From a virus: a stretch of DNA of 20,779 nt. A model generated the notes under the pieces. That model ran no database searches, was not told the origin of the DNA, and was given only the letters and a program-made list of their open reading frames with translations. The position numbers and the translations under genes were made by a program. Below are positions 6,723-14,763 of the stretch, in pieces (position 1 is the stretch's first letter; each line of letters starts with the position of its first letter). The stretch spans positions 1 to 20,779 of IMG/VR virus record IMGVR_UViG_3300047550_000760. One strand, written 5' to 3'.

Positions 6723-9637
6723 TGACAAGGATACAACTAGAAACGGGATTTATTGACCTACCGAAAGGCACGGATTTTCCGATTGATTTATCATTCGCAG
6801 AAATAACAAAGAACGGTGCAAGGTCAGGAGGTGTTTCAAGAGTTATCGAGATAGAGGGTAGCGATAACAATACGACGTTGTTAGGTGCTTACTTTGATAT
6901 TGACCTTAGTAACGATACATTCAATCGAAACGCTAAGACTGTCGCTTCAATCATTCAAGATGGGGTTGAGGTGTTTCAGGGATACATTCAACTGTTAGAG
7001 ATTGTACGGGTTAACCGTTTACGCTCAACGAATAGAAAGAAGGTAAGCTATAAGGTTAACGTATTCGACGAGGTAGGGAATTTCTTTAATACGATGGGGG
7101 ATAAGGAGTTGACCGACCTATCATTTCCTGAACTGAGTCATGTATTCAACCGTGAGAACATTATAGATTCATGGTCAAATACAAGTGGCTACACATACCC
7201 ACAATTTGCAAAGGATGACAACATCTATACGCTAAGAGATTTTAAACCGGCAATTTTTGAGTTTGAGTATTGGAAGAAAATCTTTGCATCAAACGGATAC
7301 ACATTCACATTTGATCAGTACAACGATGAAGATTTAAGGATTGACAAACGAATCATTCCGTTTAACGGTAAGCAAGGGGATGACACGGTTAGTCAGTTGC
7401 TACAAGAACGATATATCGTTAAAGGGTCAATGACTTCCGATAGCTTCATTATTGATAACCTAGACGTGCCAGAAGGTTTACTCCCTCCGTTGGATATTCT
7501 AAACGGCACATCTATCAACAACTACGCAACGGCAACGGGTAGCAAGATTCAACTTGACACTATCATTCAAGATGGCGAGAGTCAATACGATACTGTTAAC
7601 GATGACATTGAGAACAAGGCGGGGCAGAATAGAACGGTTAACCTATCAACTTCATATGATTACAGGGTGAATGTTCGGGCGGTCAATAGTTCATCTACTG
7701 TCGTACCATTTGAAGCAGTCAACGTAGCGGGAGGACAGAGCCGTGTAGAGATTAAAGTTTGCCTAGTTGCTCAATCAACTACAAACGTGAACAAGGTAGC
7801 TATAATCGACTCACAGCAGACAGCTATAACGTTTGAAGGTGGTGAGACTTATGCGAGTGGTTGGCAGACGTTGGCGAGTGGTTCAAACGCTTCAACGGCT
7901 TTTCTAGGGCTACTCGATGCCAATGAGAAATTCGATGTTCACGCTCTTGTGTTTGCTCGGTACTACTACGCTAACGGGGTAGTGATAAATAGTGCGGGAG
8001 GACTTGACCAAGCGGTAGTAATGAAAGATACGGGGTCATCTGACTTGGTATTCTTAGAGTTTGACTTAGATATAGACAACCTATCGTTTAAGTCAGTACC
8101 AGACATTGCAGAATTGAGTAGTGGTGTAACAGTGAACATTGATGCTTTCATTCCAAAGAAGATTAAACAACGTGACATTATCAGTTCGATTGCTAAGAGT
8201 TACAATCTTATCTTCATTCCTGACCCTTCCAACGAATCAAACCTAATCGTAAAGACAAGAGATAAATACTACGAGGACGGCAACGAGTGGGATTGGTCGG
8301 ACAAGTTCGATGAGTCACAGCCTAACAGTATAACGTTTCTTTCAAACGATGTTAAACAACGTCAAGTCTACAAGTACAAGGACGATAAAGACACGGTTAA
8401 CTCAGCTTATCAATCAGAGTTTATTGAGACTTACGGGCAGACTACAATAGACCTAGACAACCAATATACGACTGGAACTGATAGCCGTGAGATAATATAC
8501 TCACCAACTCCTTCTATTGGTTCGGGTATTGGCGTACCTTTACCCGCAATAAACGGAATAAACCCCGACTGTAATATTCGGGTGTTGTTGCATAACGGCG
8601 TTGGAACGTGTGGAGTTTACGAGTTCTATGACGATATACTACCTGTCGGAGTGCCTGAGTATGTGACAGAGTATTGCAATACCTCGATGTTTGATAGCGA
8701 TATAGTGCCTAACTTCTCGATATGCTATGACGCACCGAATGTATTGTTTCATGGGTTTCAGCAAGGACAAACGACTAACTATCTGTATAACCTACACCAC
8801 CAACAAGAGCTAACAACGATCAACACGGGCAAACGGTTGACAGGGTATTTTAATCTTAGCGAGGGTGATTTTCAGAAGCTATCCAAACAACTTGATTGGA
8901 AAGTATTTATTAAGGATAACGGATGGTTCTTTGTTTCAAAGATTCATGGATATAACAGCAACAAAAAGACATTAACGAAGGTAGACTTAATCACAGCGGA
9001 TGAGAAGTTACGTTTGAAGTTTAGACGACCATTACGCCCTGTTATTCAAAACGTGCTATCGGCTACACCTGTAACGGTTAAGTTTTTCCGAGATGTTGCC
9101 CACTCGACGAATGTAGTCTTAGGCTCTAAAGACGTTTCGATTGATGGTAAGTACAACTTTGTTTCAGCAGAAAAGGTAAAGATTCTAGGCGACCGAAATA
9201 CGGTCATCGCTTCGGATGCTATCGTTTTAGGCGACAGGAACACAGTTGAAGTGCCAGGCGTTAAGGTTGTAGCGAATGATAGTACACCTCAGAGTTCTGG
9301 AGTGTCACAAGGAGGTGAGAAAGTGTTTAAGGCTAAAGTGTTTCAGTCAGGCACAAACGCTCCAAGATTAACCATTATTAAGAATGATTTTGGAGGCACA
9401 ATAACTACAAGTAGAGTAACAGCGGGAGGATATGGTATATTAGGGTTCAACTCCCAATTAACGGGAAATGTTGAGGTTTCTTGGAACTTTGGCTCATTTG
9501 TCCTTACTAAACAAGTATTATCACTACTACCAACTACTAGCACGGTAGTGTTCTCAACATACGATTCAGGTGTTCAATCAGACGATTGTTTTGTAGGGTC
9601 AGTCGATAAGTATATAACAATCACTAAATACCCATGA
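6722..9637 (+). CDS. Large tail-hub / baseplate-like protein with C-terminal adhesin-like region (971 aa)
   Basis: The largest gene. The N-terminus (D-F-P-I-D-L-S-F-A-E-I, S-G-G-V-S-R-V-I-E-I-E-G-S-D-N-N, Y-F-D-I-D-L-S-N-D-T-F-N, I-Q-D-G-V-E-V-F-Q-G-Y-I-Q-L) is the signature I know for tail hub or baseplate proteins of Bacteroidota phages. The hub-like region ends near residue 760 (L-T-K-V-D-L-I-T-A-D-E-K-L). It is followed by a short repeat with two G-D-R-N-T-V units (residues 823-828 and 837-842, 14 residues apart), like turns of a small beta-helix, then a serine/glycine linker and a beta-sandwich-like end (about 865-971) suited to receptor or glycan contact. The 3' end overlaps the minus-strand lipoprotein gene by 14 bases. 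Confidence 0.65.
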   Translation: MTRIQLETGFIDLPKGTDFPIDLSFAEITKNGARSGGVSRVIEIEGSDNNTTLLGAYFDIDLSNDTFNRNAKTVASIIQDGVEVFQGYIQLLEIVRVNRLRSTNRKKVSYKVNVFDEVGNFFNTMGDKELTDLSFPELSHVFNRENIIDSWSNTSGYTYPQFAKDDNIYTLRDFKPAIFEFEYWKKIFASNGYTFTFDQYNDEDLRIDKRIIPFNGKQGDDTVSQLLQERYIVKGSMTSDSFIIDNLDVPEGLLPPLDILNGTSINNYATATGSKIQLDTIIQDGESQYDTVNDDIENKAGQNRTVNLSTSYDYRVNVRAVNSSSTVVPFEAVNVAGGQSRVEIKVCLVAQSTTNVNKVAIIDSQQTAITFEGGETYASGWQTLASGSNASTAFLGLLDANEKFDVHALVFARYYYANGVVINSAGGLDQAVVMKDTGSSDLVFLEFDLDIDNLSFKSVPDIAELSSGVTVNIDAFIPKKIKQRDIISSIAKSYNLIFIPDPSNESNLIVKTRDKYYEDGNEWDWSDKFDESQPNSITFLSNDVKQRQVYKYKDDKDTVNSAYQSEFIETYGQTTIDLDNQYTTGTDSREIIYSPTPSIGSGIGVPLPAINGINPDCNIRVLLHNGVGTCGVYEFYDDILPVGVPEYVTEYCNTSMFDSDIVPNFSICYDAPNVLFHGFQQGQTTNYLYNLHHQQELTTINTGKRLTGYFNLSEGDFQKLSKQLDWKVFIKDNGWFFVSKIHGYNSNKKTLTKVDLITADEKLRLKFRRPLRPVIQNVLSATPVTVKFFRDVAHSTNVVLGSKDVSIDGKYNFVSAEKVKILGDRNTVIASDAIVLGDRNTVEVPGVKVVANDSTPQSSGVSQGGEKVFKAKVFQSGTNAPRLTIIKNDFGGTITTSRVTAGGYGILGFNSQLTGNVEVSWNFGSFVLTKQVLSLLPTTSTVVFSTYDSGVQSDDCFVGSVDKYITITKYP

Positions 9638-9959
9638 CAAATCCACTCTTTGTAAAAGTAAGTAGACCACTCTTTACGGTGTCACGGTCTGAAACAACAA
9701 CATACGGCAGTTGTGTAACAGTATCTTCATGCCAAGTTGTGAAACCGAATGAAGTGTTTAAACATGGGTTGTCGTATGTTTGGAAGGAGAACGAATCATT
9801 TCCTGAAACATTAATTGAAATAGAGTCGCAACCTTCTTTATGTAATCCATTCACAAAAGAAGCAGTGAATTGGACTTTAGAACGTAATTGTGTAACTTTT
9901 TTAAGTTCTGTTTTTTGGCATGAAACCAACAATAACGATGCAATAAATAGCTTTTTCAT
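9624..9959 (-). CDS. Minus-strand lipoprotein, probable moron (111 aa)
   Basis: The only convincing minus-strand gene. The protein starts M-K-K-L-F-I-A-S-L-L-L-V-S-C: basic start, hydrophobic core and lipobox L-V-S-C with lipidation cysteine at residue 14. The mature part is about 97 residues of beta-like sequence with two further cysteines (C-D-S-I-S-I-N-V and N-P-C-L-N). The lipid cysteine is followed by Q-K-T-E, a little like the Q-K-rich surface-export signal known in Capnocytophaga. It is tail-to-tail with the hub gene and head-to-head with the tape-measure gene, with its own exact host-type -7 box upstream. An inserted lipoprotein expressed from the lysogen or early in infection, for example to block superinfection, is inferred. 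The + strand frame over the same bases lacks such features. Confidence 0.7.
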   Translation of the reverse strand: MKKLFIASLLLVSCQKTELKKVTQLRSKVQFTASFVNGLHKEGCDSISINVSGNDSFSFQTYDNPCLNTSFGFTTWHEDTVTQLPYVVVSDRDTVKSGLLTFTKSGFVMGI

Positions 9960-9967
9960 ATAACTTG

Positions 9968-9980
9968 TTTTTTACAAATA
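9968..9980 (+). promoter_or_regulatory. Weak copy of the T-tract + TACA element before the tape-measure gene
   Basis: T6 (9968-9973) running into TACAAATA (9973-9980), nine bases before the ATG at 9990. Spacing and composition resemble the stronger copies at 4858, 13301 and 16473, but the CTT core is replaced by AAT. It overlaps the minus-strand -7 box at 9975-9982, so use of one would hinder the other. Confidence 0.35.
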
Positions 9981-10003
9981 TAAAATAAAATGGCAACAGA
10001 CAA
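9975..10003 (-). promoter_or_regulatory. Host-type promoter for the minus-strand lipoprotein
   Basis: Read on the minus strand: TTG (10003-10001), an 18-base spacer and TATATTTG (9982-9975), an exact TAnnTTTG -7 box. An A-rich leader of 15 bases then leads to the ATG at 9959. The -33 box lies inside the first codons of the tape-measure gene, so the two genes share this control region. Confidence 0.6.
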
Positions 10004-11843
10004 CACAATTAAAATAAATATTGATATTGACGACAGACCAGTCAAGTCATTGAAAGCCGAATTAAGGGAGACCGTACAACAGTTGCAACAAACTGAACTA
10101 GGTACGGAAGCCTTTGAACGTCTGAACGCTAAAGCCGCCGCACTTAAAGATAGAATGGCGGAAGTGAATGAACAAGTTGCCGTTTTCGCTACGGGGTCAA
10201 AGTACGAGCAAGTCAGTAACTCATTAGGTGAGATTGGAGCGGGTCTTCGTGACATGGACTTTGATAGAGTCACGCAAGGGGCGAAGCTATTTCAAAAGAC
10301 AGCCGGTGCGATTACCTTTAAGGATGCAATAGGTTCTCTCAAACAAATGGGGGCGGCGTTTGCTTCGATTGGTAAGACTATCTTAACGAATCCTTTATTC
10401 TTAATCGTTGGAGTTGTGGCGGCTATCATTGCGGGTATTGTTGCCTTGCTCGATGAGTTGGGGATATTGAAGGACATCTTTAAAGCTGTTGGCGATGCGA
10501 TAGGGTTTGTTATTCAAAAGCTGAAAGACTTTCTCGACTGGATGGGGTTGACCTCATTTGCGGCGGAAGATTCAGCACGTAGACAGGCGGCGGCTCAGGA
10601 ACAGATTGCAGCAGCTCATGCGGCTAAACAAGAAAAGGTTGTCGATGCTTACGACCATGAGATACGAATGGCAAAGATAGCGGGTAAGGATACCGTTGAC
10701 ATGGAACGCCAAAAGCAACACGCTATTATTCAAACGTCGAGAGCGCAATACGAAGCACTAGGCGCACAAATGGAAGCGTTACGGGCTTCGGGAGACTTGA
10801 CTAAAGAGAAAGCCGATGAGATACGCAAGGCAATGCTTGACCTAAAGGAAAACATTAGAGAAGCAAAGCAAGAGATACAAGCAATCAACGCCCAAGAGGT
10901 AGAGGATAACAAGGCGTCAAACGAGAAGAAAGCACAAGACAATGCGGCGGCAGCTAAAGCAGCTAAAGAGAAGCGCAAACAATATGCGGCGGATAGACTA
11001 GCGGCAGAAAGAGCCATTCAAGATGCGGAGTTCGACCTACTTAAAGAGGGGGAATACAAGGAGTTTGAAGCGAATAGGATTAAATATGAAAGGCTTATTC
11101 AAGATACTTTAGCGAATGAAAAGCTATTAGCAAAGGAGCGCGAGGAGTTAGTATTCAACCTAAAGCAGCAACAACTAGCGGGGGAACTAGCTATCGAACA
11201 AAAGTACCTAGATCAAAAGGCACAAGCTGAAAAAGAAGCGAATGAAAAACGTTTAGCAGACGAAGCAAATAAGAACGAGGTATCGAAAGCGGCGGCGGAA
11301 GAAATGGCACAGTTAGCCAAGGAGAACGCTCAGAAAGAAATAGCTAACCGAAAAGAAGCAACGGAAGCATCCATAGATATGGCGGGAACATTGCTAACGG
11401 CTATATCGGCGAACGTGAAAGAAGGTAGTAAAGCGGCTAAAGCGGTAGCTGTTGCACAGGCTACAATAGACACTTATAAAGCGGCGGTTAGTGCTTACGC
11501 TTCGGCGGCTCAAACGCCTATCGTTGGTCCAGTGTTAGCCCCTTTAGCGGCGGCGGCGGCAGTAGCTATGGGTATAGCGAATGTTCGTAAAATCCTATCA
11601 ACTGACCCGACAAAGGGTAGTGGCACACCTTCGGCAAGTGGTGGAGGTGGTAGCGTTCCAACGCCTTCATTTGGAATGGCTCAACAGCCACAGCAAACGC
11701 CAAACATGAATATAAATAACGGGGTTACTCAGAACGCTGGAGGGCAGACAATGAGGGAGCGAGTTATAGTAGTTGACTACCACGACATACAAAATAAAGG
11801 CAATGAGTTGCAAATGACACAACAAAAGGTTACTTTAGCGTAA
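9990..11843 (+). CDS. Tail tape-measure protein (617 aa)
   Basis: Likely sets tail length and is threaded through the tube before DNA release. An N-terminal part with D-D-R-P-V-K-S-L-K-A-E-L-R-E-T-V is followed by helical heptad-like sequence, a hydrophobic segment (about residues 131-155, L-F-L-I-V-G-V-V-A-A-I-I-A-G-I-V) fit for membrane insertion, an amphipathic region to 185, then a long coiled-coil of A, E, K and Q from about 195 to 460. The C-terminal part (470-540) is alanine-rich and hydrophobic with a P-I-V-G-P-V-L-A-P-L-A-A-A-A-A turn, and the end is Q/N/G/P-rich. At 617 residues it is short; if the usual 0.15 nm per residue rule holds, the tail is about 90 nm. No peptidoglycan hydrolase domain is visible. 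Confidence 0.85.
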   Translation: MATDNTIKINIDIDDRPVKSLKAELRETVQQLQQTELGTEAFERLNAKAAALKDRMAEVNEQVAVFATGSKYEQVSNSLGEIGAGLRDMDFDRVTQGAKLFQKTAGAITFKDAIGSLKQMGAAFASIGKTILTNPLFLIVGVVAAIIAGIVALLDELGILKDIFKAVGDAIGFVIQKLKDFLDWMGLTSFAAEDSARRQAAAQEQIAAAHAAKQEKVVDAYDHEIRMAKIAGKDTVDMERQKQHAIIQTSRAQYEALGAQMEALRASGDLTKEKADEIRKAMLDLKENIREAKQEIQAINAQEVEDNKASNEKKAQDNAAAAKAAKEKRKQYAADRLAAERAIQDAEFDLLKEGEYKEFEANRIKYERLIQDTLANEKLLAKEREELVFNLKQQQLAGELAIEQKYLDQKAQAEKEANEKRLADEANKNEVSKAAAEEMAQLAKENAQKEIANRKEATEASIDMAGTLLTAISANVKEGSKAAKAVAVAQATIDTYKAAVSAYASAAQTPIVGPVLAPLAAAAAVAMGIANVRKILSTDPTKGSGTPSASGGGGSVPTPSFGMAQQPQQTPNMNINNGVTQNAGGQTMRERVIVVDYHDIQNKGNELQMTQQKVTLA

Positions 11844-11852
11844 AAAATTAAT

Positions 11853-12023
11853 ATGAAATACTTTATAGGATTAATTGTAGCAAGTGTATTAGCTGCTATA
11901 TTAGCGTTGTTTAATAAGCATTTGCTAAATGGTTTAATGAGTGATTTTTTTATTGGTTGGATTTGTTGCACCGCTTACCTTGTTGCAAAATATCTTTATG
12001 AAAATTCTACAAGAAAAATTTAG
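11853..12023 (+). CDS. Small two-segment membrane protein after tape measure (56 aa)
   Basis: A short gene preceded by the A-rich taaaaaattaat and placed 9 bases after the tape-measure stop; its own stop is 5 bases before the next ATG. It encodes 56 residues with two hydrophobic stretches (about 4-20 and 32-47, the second containing G-W-I-C-C-T), split by a short loop with K22 and H23, and a charged C-terminus (Y-E-N-S-T-R-K). The shape is compatible with a small holin-like or infection-related inner-membrane protein, but no lysis gene stands nearby, so the function is open. Perfect fit in the gap supports coding. Confidence 0.6.
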   Translation: MKYFIGLIVASVLAAILALFNKHLLNGLMSDFFIGWICCTAYLVAKYLYENSTRKI

Positions 12024-12028
12024 AGTAT

Positions 12029-12604
12029 ATGAAAACAATCACAATAAAAGGCAAAGATTACGCTATACGAAACGAAGGTCACGAAGTAACGCTAAACGAG
12101 TTGGCTAAAATCTCATTAATCCTGGAGAATGAAGCGGAGGACTTTGTAGATAAATGGCTTAGAGTGTTTGAGATTCTAGGTAGCCGTGAACTTGTTGATG
12201 CTATTCCATTGAATAAGTTTGTTGAGGTTCAACAATCAGTAGACATCACGCAAATCAGTAATGAGATTAAGCCTATAATCGAGGTTAACGGTAGAACGTA
12301 TTCTTGTCAGTTAGATGAGGAAGGAAACATTGAATTGTCGGCAAAAGACATGGCAAAGATTGAGCGTATGTATAGAAAAGGTGGTACATGGGGAGTTAAA
12401 GCGTTTGCAGTAGTATACAAGGACGATGCCTTGACAAAGTTCGAGCATCATGTAGACAGTCATATCGACCACAAAGCTAAACTATTCGGTGACGCTGTTA
12501 CGGCTGATGTTGCCGCCCCTGTCGTGTTTCAACTAGCTAAAGAGGTCATGAAGTATATTCAATCGCTTATTGATGCTCAAAGTAAATCAATACCGGCAAA
12601 TTAA
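12029..12604 (+). CDS. Probable tail-assembly chaperone-type protein (191 aa)
   Basis: A 191-residue acidic soluble protein starting M-K-T-I-T-I-K-G-K-D-Y-A-I-R and containing E-V-T-L-N-E-L-A-K-I-S at about residues 18-28, followed by helices. Bacteroidota phages often encode a protein of this build beside the tape measure, and tail chaperones elsewhere bind the tape measure during tube assembly; the role here follows from position plus the acidic helical make-up. A Q-L-A-K-E-V-M-K-Y-I helix ends the protein. Its 3' end overlaps the next gene by 32 bases, in a frame that would need a +1 or -2 shift to fuse the two; I see no classical slippery site. Confidence 0.45.
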   Translation: MKTITIKGKDYAIRNEGHEVTLNELAKISLILENEAEDFVDKWLRVFEILGSRELVDAIPLNKFVEVQQSVDITQISNEIKPIIEVNGRTYSCQLDEEGNIELSAKDMAKIERMYRKGGTWGVKAFAVVYKDDALTKFEHHVDSHIDHKAKLFGDAVTADVAAPVVFQLAKEVMKYIQSLIDAQSKSIPAN

Positions 12605-13283
12605 TTCAGAAGAGATAGAGGGTGTATTTGATAAAATGATACACCTTGTTTCTATCGTAAACGACTTAGACCCCTTCGATGTTCAAGATTGGAGGGGCGA
12701 TAAGTTAATAAACGCTTACAGTGAAGCACAACAAAAAATAAAACTAAGTGAACGCCACAGCAATAAGATAACGATTGAAGGTTACGAGTTAAGACTTATT
12801 GACTTTTCAAGGCTTACACTTATGCAGTTCATTAATAACGAGGAGTTGATAAACTCAGGATTCGACTCCAACATTCACAAGATAGCCGCTTCGTTATACC
12901 TCCGTGTTGAAGGTGGCGGCATGACTGATGAGATAATCGAGCCTTACCGAAATGTTAACATTGAATATCGTTCAGAGTTAATTGATGAACTACCGATTAA
13001 CTCAATCTATGGGGCTTGTAAGAAATACCTAACTTTCAGAGATAACTTCTTTAATTCTTACGACTTGTTTCATGACCCGTTAGAAGGTGTTGACCCTTCC
13101 GAACTGTCAGAGGATGAGTTAGAAATCTATAACGAAGAAGTTAAGAAGCGAGAGAAAGAGGGCGGCAATCAATGGTTAACTTTGCTTAACGCTCTATCGA
13201 ACAACGATATTACTAAGTTCGATGCTATTCTTGACACAAATCTATTCACAGCGTTCAATCAACTGTCTTATTTGAGGACGTAA
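12573..13283 (+). CDS. Conserved tail-module protein, possible second tail chaperone (236 aa)
   Basis: From the ATG at 12573 the protein has 236 residues. It is acidic and helical, with L-R-L-I-D-F-S-R-L-T-L-M-Q-F-I-N-N-E-E near residues 70-90, followed by H-K-I-A-A-S-L-Y-L-R-V-E-G-G-G. The pattern 'F-x-x-hydrophobic-T-x-x-Q-F-hydrophobic...hydrophobic-A-x-L-Y-x' recurs in proteins adjoining tail genes of Bacteroidota phages. A charged run (E-E-V-K-K-R-E-K-E-G-G) precedes the C-terminal helices. The start overlaps the preceding gene by 32 bases; a later in-frame ATG lies at 12636. Function inferred only from neighbours: tape measure upstream, prohead protease downstream. Confidence 0.45.
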   Translation: MLKVNQYRQINSEEIEGVFDKMIHLVSIVNDLDPFDVQDWRGDKLINAYSEAQQKIKLSERHSNKITIEGYELRLIDFSRLTLMQFINNEELINSGFDSNIHKIAASLYLRVEGGGMTDEIIEPYRNVNIEYRSELIDELPINSIYGACKKYLTFRDNFFNSYDLFHDPLEGVDPSELSEDELEIYNEEVKKREKEGGNQWLTLLNALSNNDITKFDAILDTNLFTAFNQLSYLRT

Positions 13284-13300
13284 AAAATCGCACAATTTCA

Positions 13301-13315
13301 TTTTTTTTACACTTA
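13301..13315 (+). promoter_or_regulatory. Recurring T-tract + TACACTTA element (candidate late promoter)
   Basis: T8 (13301-13308) running directly into TACACTTA (13308-13315), followed by tagtaga and the ATG at 13323. The 14 bases TTTTACACTTATAG are shared with the copy before the gene at 16494. It probably starts the head-gene transcription unit. No hairpin is visible just upstream. Confidence 0.55.
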
Positions 13316-13322
13316 TAGTAGA

Positions 13323-14762
13323 ATGAATGAGATTCCGACTTATTACGTTACATTAAAACCTATCCGAGAGGGAGCTCAACCCGCTTTTGGTTGGCGTAAT
13401 ATTGCCTTCGTTCCTGACCCCGCTATTGATGAAGTTGGGGTTTATCTATCCGAACACGATCAACGAGTTGTGGCAGATGACAACGTTCAATCCTTAATAC
13501 TTGAATATCTCAAAGGTTGTGGCGTTGTAAAGCCTGAGAATTGGCGAGAGGTGACAGAAGAGGAATACTTAGAAGCACGTAGTGTTAATCTAGGAGTAGA
13601 AGATTCGGAAAGCTACAACGACTTACAGAAAAAAGGCGGCGGCGGTCAATGGTTAGTTCGATATGAATATTCTGGACCAGTCGATGAAAAAACGAGGGAT
13701 TTTTGCCGTGAGGTAATATCACTTGGTAAGCTATACACTGAGGAGGAAATAAAGAACGGATTGTCGAATCCTGAGTTCGGTGACTACTCAATCTTTGACT
13801 ATAAAGGTTCTTACGGTTGCCGCCACGTATGGAAGCGTAGGATATACTTTGAGGACTACGAAGATAACGAGGTTAGGCGTGTTGGATTCGTTCCACAAGT
13901 TGTATCTCGATTAGATGACAAGATGGCTACTACGTTAAACGCTTATCTATCAAAGGACGAACAGATGCAAGTGGTCGCACCGTTGCTAATACCTGACAAG
14001 AAGATATTTCGTAACGATGAGATAGGGCGTTACAATATGGAGTTTAGCCGTGAGACAATCAAAGAATTATTTGATGTGGCATTGAGCCGTGACGTACTAG
14101 AGAAAGAGGATTTATTCAAGGATACACACGAAGGTAGCACAGCCCCGGCATACGTGTTAGACGCTTGGATTAGTGAGGATGAAAATGACAAGGCTTATAC
14201 TCAGTTTGGGTTTGGACTTAGCCGAACACCGATAGGTACTCTATTCGTTCACTCTCAGGTGACAGATAAAGACTATTGGACTAAAGAGATTAAAGGAAAT
14301 AAAAAATACGCTTATTCAATCGAAGCGTTAATGAATTTATCAATCGTTAAATTAAGTAAAATGGAAAAAGAGCAAATCGTCCTTCCTGACGGTGAGCATC
14401 TTATCAATGGTACGATATACGTTGTAGAAGGCGGTGTTGTTGTATCAACGAAAGAGGTAACACCTGAACAGGAGGAAGTCATCGAAGATGTGGCGGAAGA
14501 AGCAGCACCAGAAGAAATGGCAGAGGAGGCAGTAGTAGAAAAAGCCCCTGCAACTCCCGAAGCGACTACCGAAGCACCTGTTGAAGATGAAAGGTTAGCG
14601 AAATTGGAAGCAGCACAAGAGGAGTTGATGTCCGAAATCGCAAAATTAAAAGGTGAGTTAGAAGCCCCTAAGGTGGAAGATGTAGCCGTGGCAATGTCGG
14701 ATGAACGTCCTTTATGGAAAAGATTCTCTGATGGTATTAACGCAATCAAAAAACAAAAATAA
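13323..14762 (+). CDS. Prohead protease (XkdF/S78_2-like) with N-terminal Mu F-like region and C-terminal scaffold-like tail
   Basis: A 479-residue multidomain head-morphogenesis protein. Residues about 110-175 carry Y-E-Y-S-G-P-V-D-E-K-T-R-D-F-C (C128) and G-S-Y-G-C-R-H-V-W (C166, H168), resembling the C-terminal part of Mu gpF-like minor head proteins. Residues about 215-340 match the XkdF-type S78 serine protease: H269 in T-H-E-G-S, then Y-V-L-D-A-W-I, D-N-D-K analogues and Y-A-Y-S-I-E with the candidate nucleophile S332. The last 130 residues hold L-P-D-G-E-H-L-I-N-G, a Pro/Glu/Ala-rich linker and a coiled coil (about 424-448), the build of a scaffold. An internal ATG at 14361 (M347) after A-rich bases could yield the scaffold alone. 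The capsid gene follows after one base. Confidence 0.75.
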   Translation: MNEIPTYYVTLKPIREGAQPAFGWRNIAFVPDPAIDEVGVYLSEHDQRVVADDNVQSLILEYLKGCGVVKPENWREVTEEEYLEARSVNLGVEDSESYNDLQKKGGGGQWLVRYEYSGPVDEKTRDFCREVISLGKLYTEEEIKNGLSNPEFGDYSIFDYKGSYGCRHVWKRRIYFEDYEDNEVRRVGFVPQVVSRLDDKMATTLNAYLSKDEQMQVVAPLLIPDKKIFRNDEIGRYNMEFSRETIKELFDVALSRDVLEKEDLFKDTHEGSTAPAYVLDAWISEDENDKAYTQFGFGLSRTPIGTLFVHSQVTDKDYWTKEIKGNKKYAYSIEALMNLSIVKLSKMEKEQIVLPDGEHLINGTIYVVEGGVVVSTKEVTPEQEEVIEDVAEEAAPEEMAEEAVVEKAPATPEATTEAPVEDERLAKLEAAQEELMSEIAKLKGELEAPKVEDVAVAMSDERPLWKRFSDGINAIKKQK

Positions 14763-14763
14763 A

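Noticed and set aside
9530-9560. Hairpin ctactagcacggtag near the end of the hub gene as a terminator for the minus-strand lipoprotein
   Set aside because: Stem is only four to five pairs and no T-run follows on the minus strand; it lies in coding sequence.
9634-9963. A 109-residue + strand frame between the hub and tape-measure genes
   Set aside because: It covers the same bases as the minus-strand lipoprotein, which has a signal peptide, lipobox and exact promoter. The + product has no recognisable features and its composition looks like an antisense shadow.
10900-11600. GCGGC-rich runs in the tape-measure gene as a possible DNA repeat
   Set aside because: They follow from alanine codons in coiled-coil and alanine-rich segments, with no regular repeat unit.
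12570-12604. Programmed frameshift joining the two probable tail-assembly genes
   Set aside because: The frames would need a +1 or -2 shift; the 32-base overlap shows no A/G slippery heptamer, and the second gene has its own ATG at 12573. Not excluded, but unsupported.
14701-14763. Upstream start for the capsid gene
   Set aside because: Adds 21 residues within the protease gene; the ATG at 14764 has an A-rich leader and sits one base after the protease stop.
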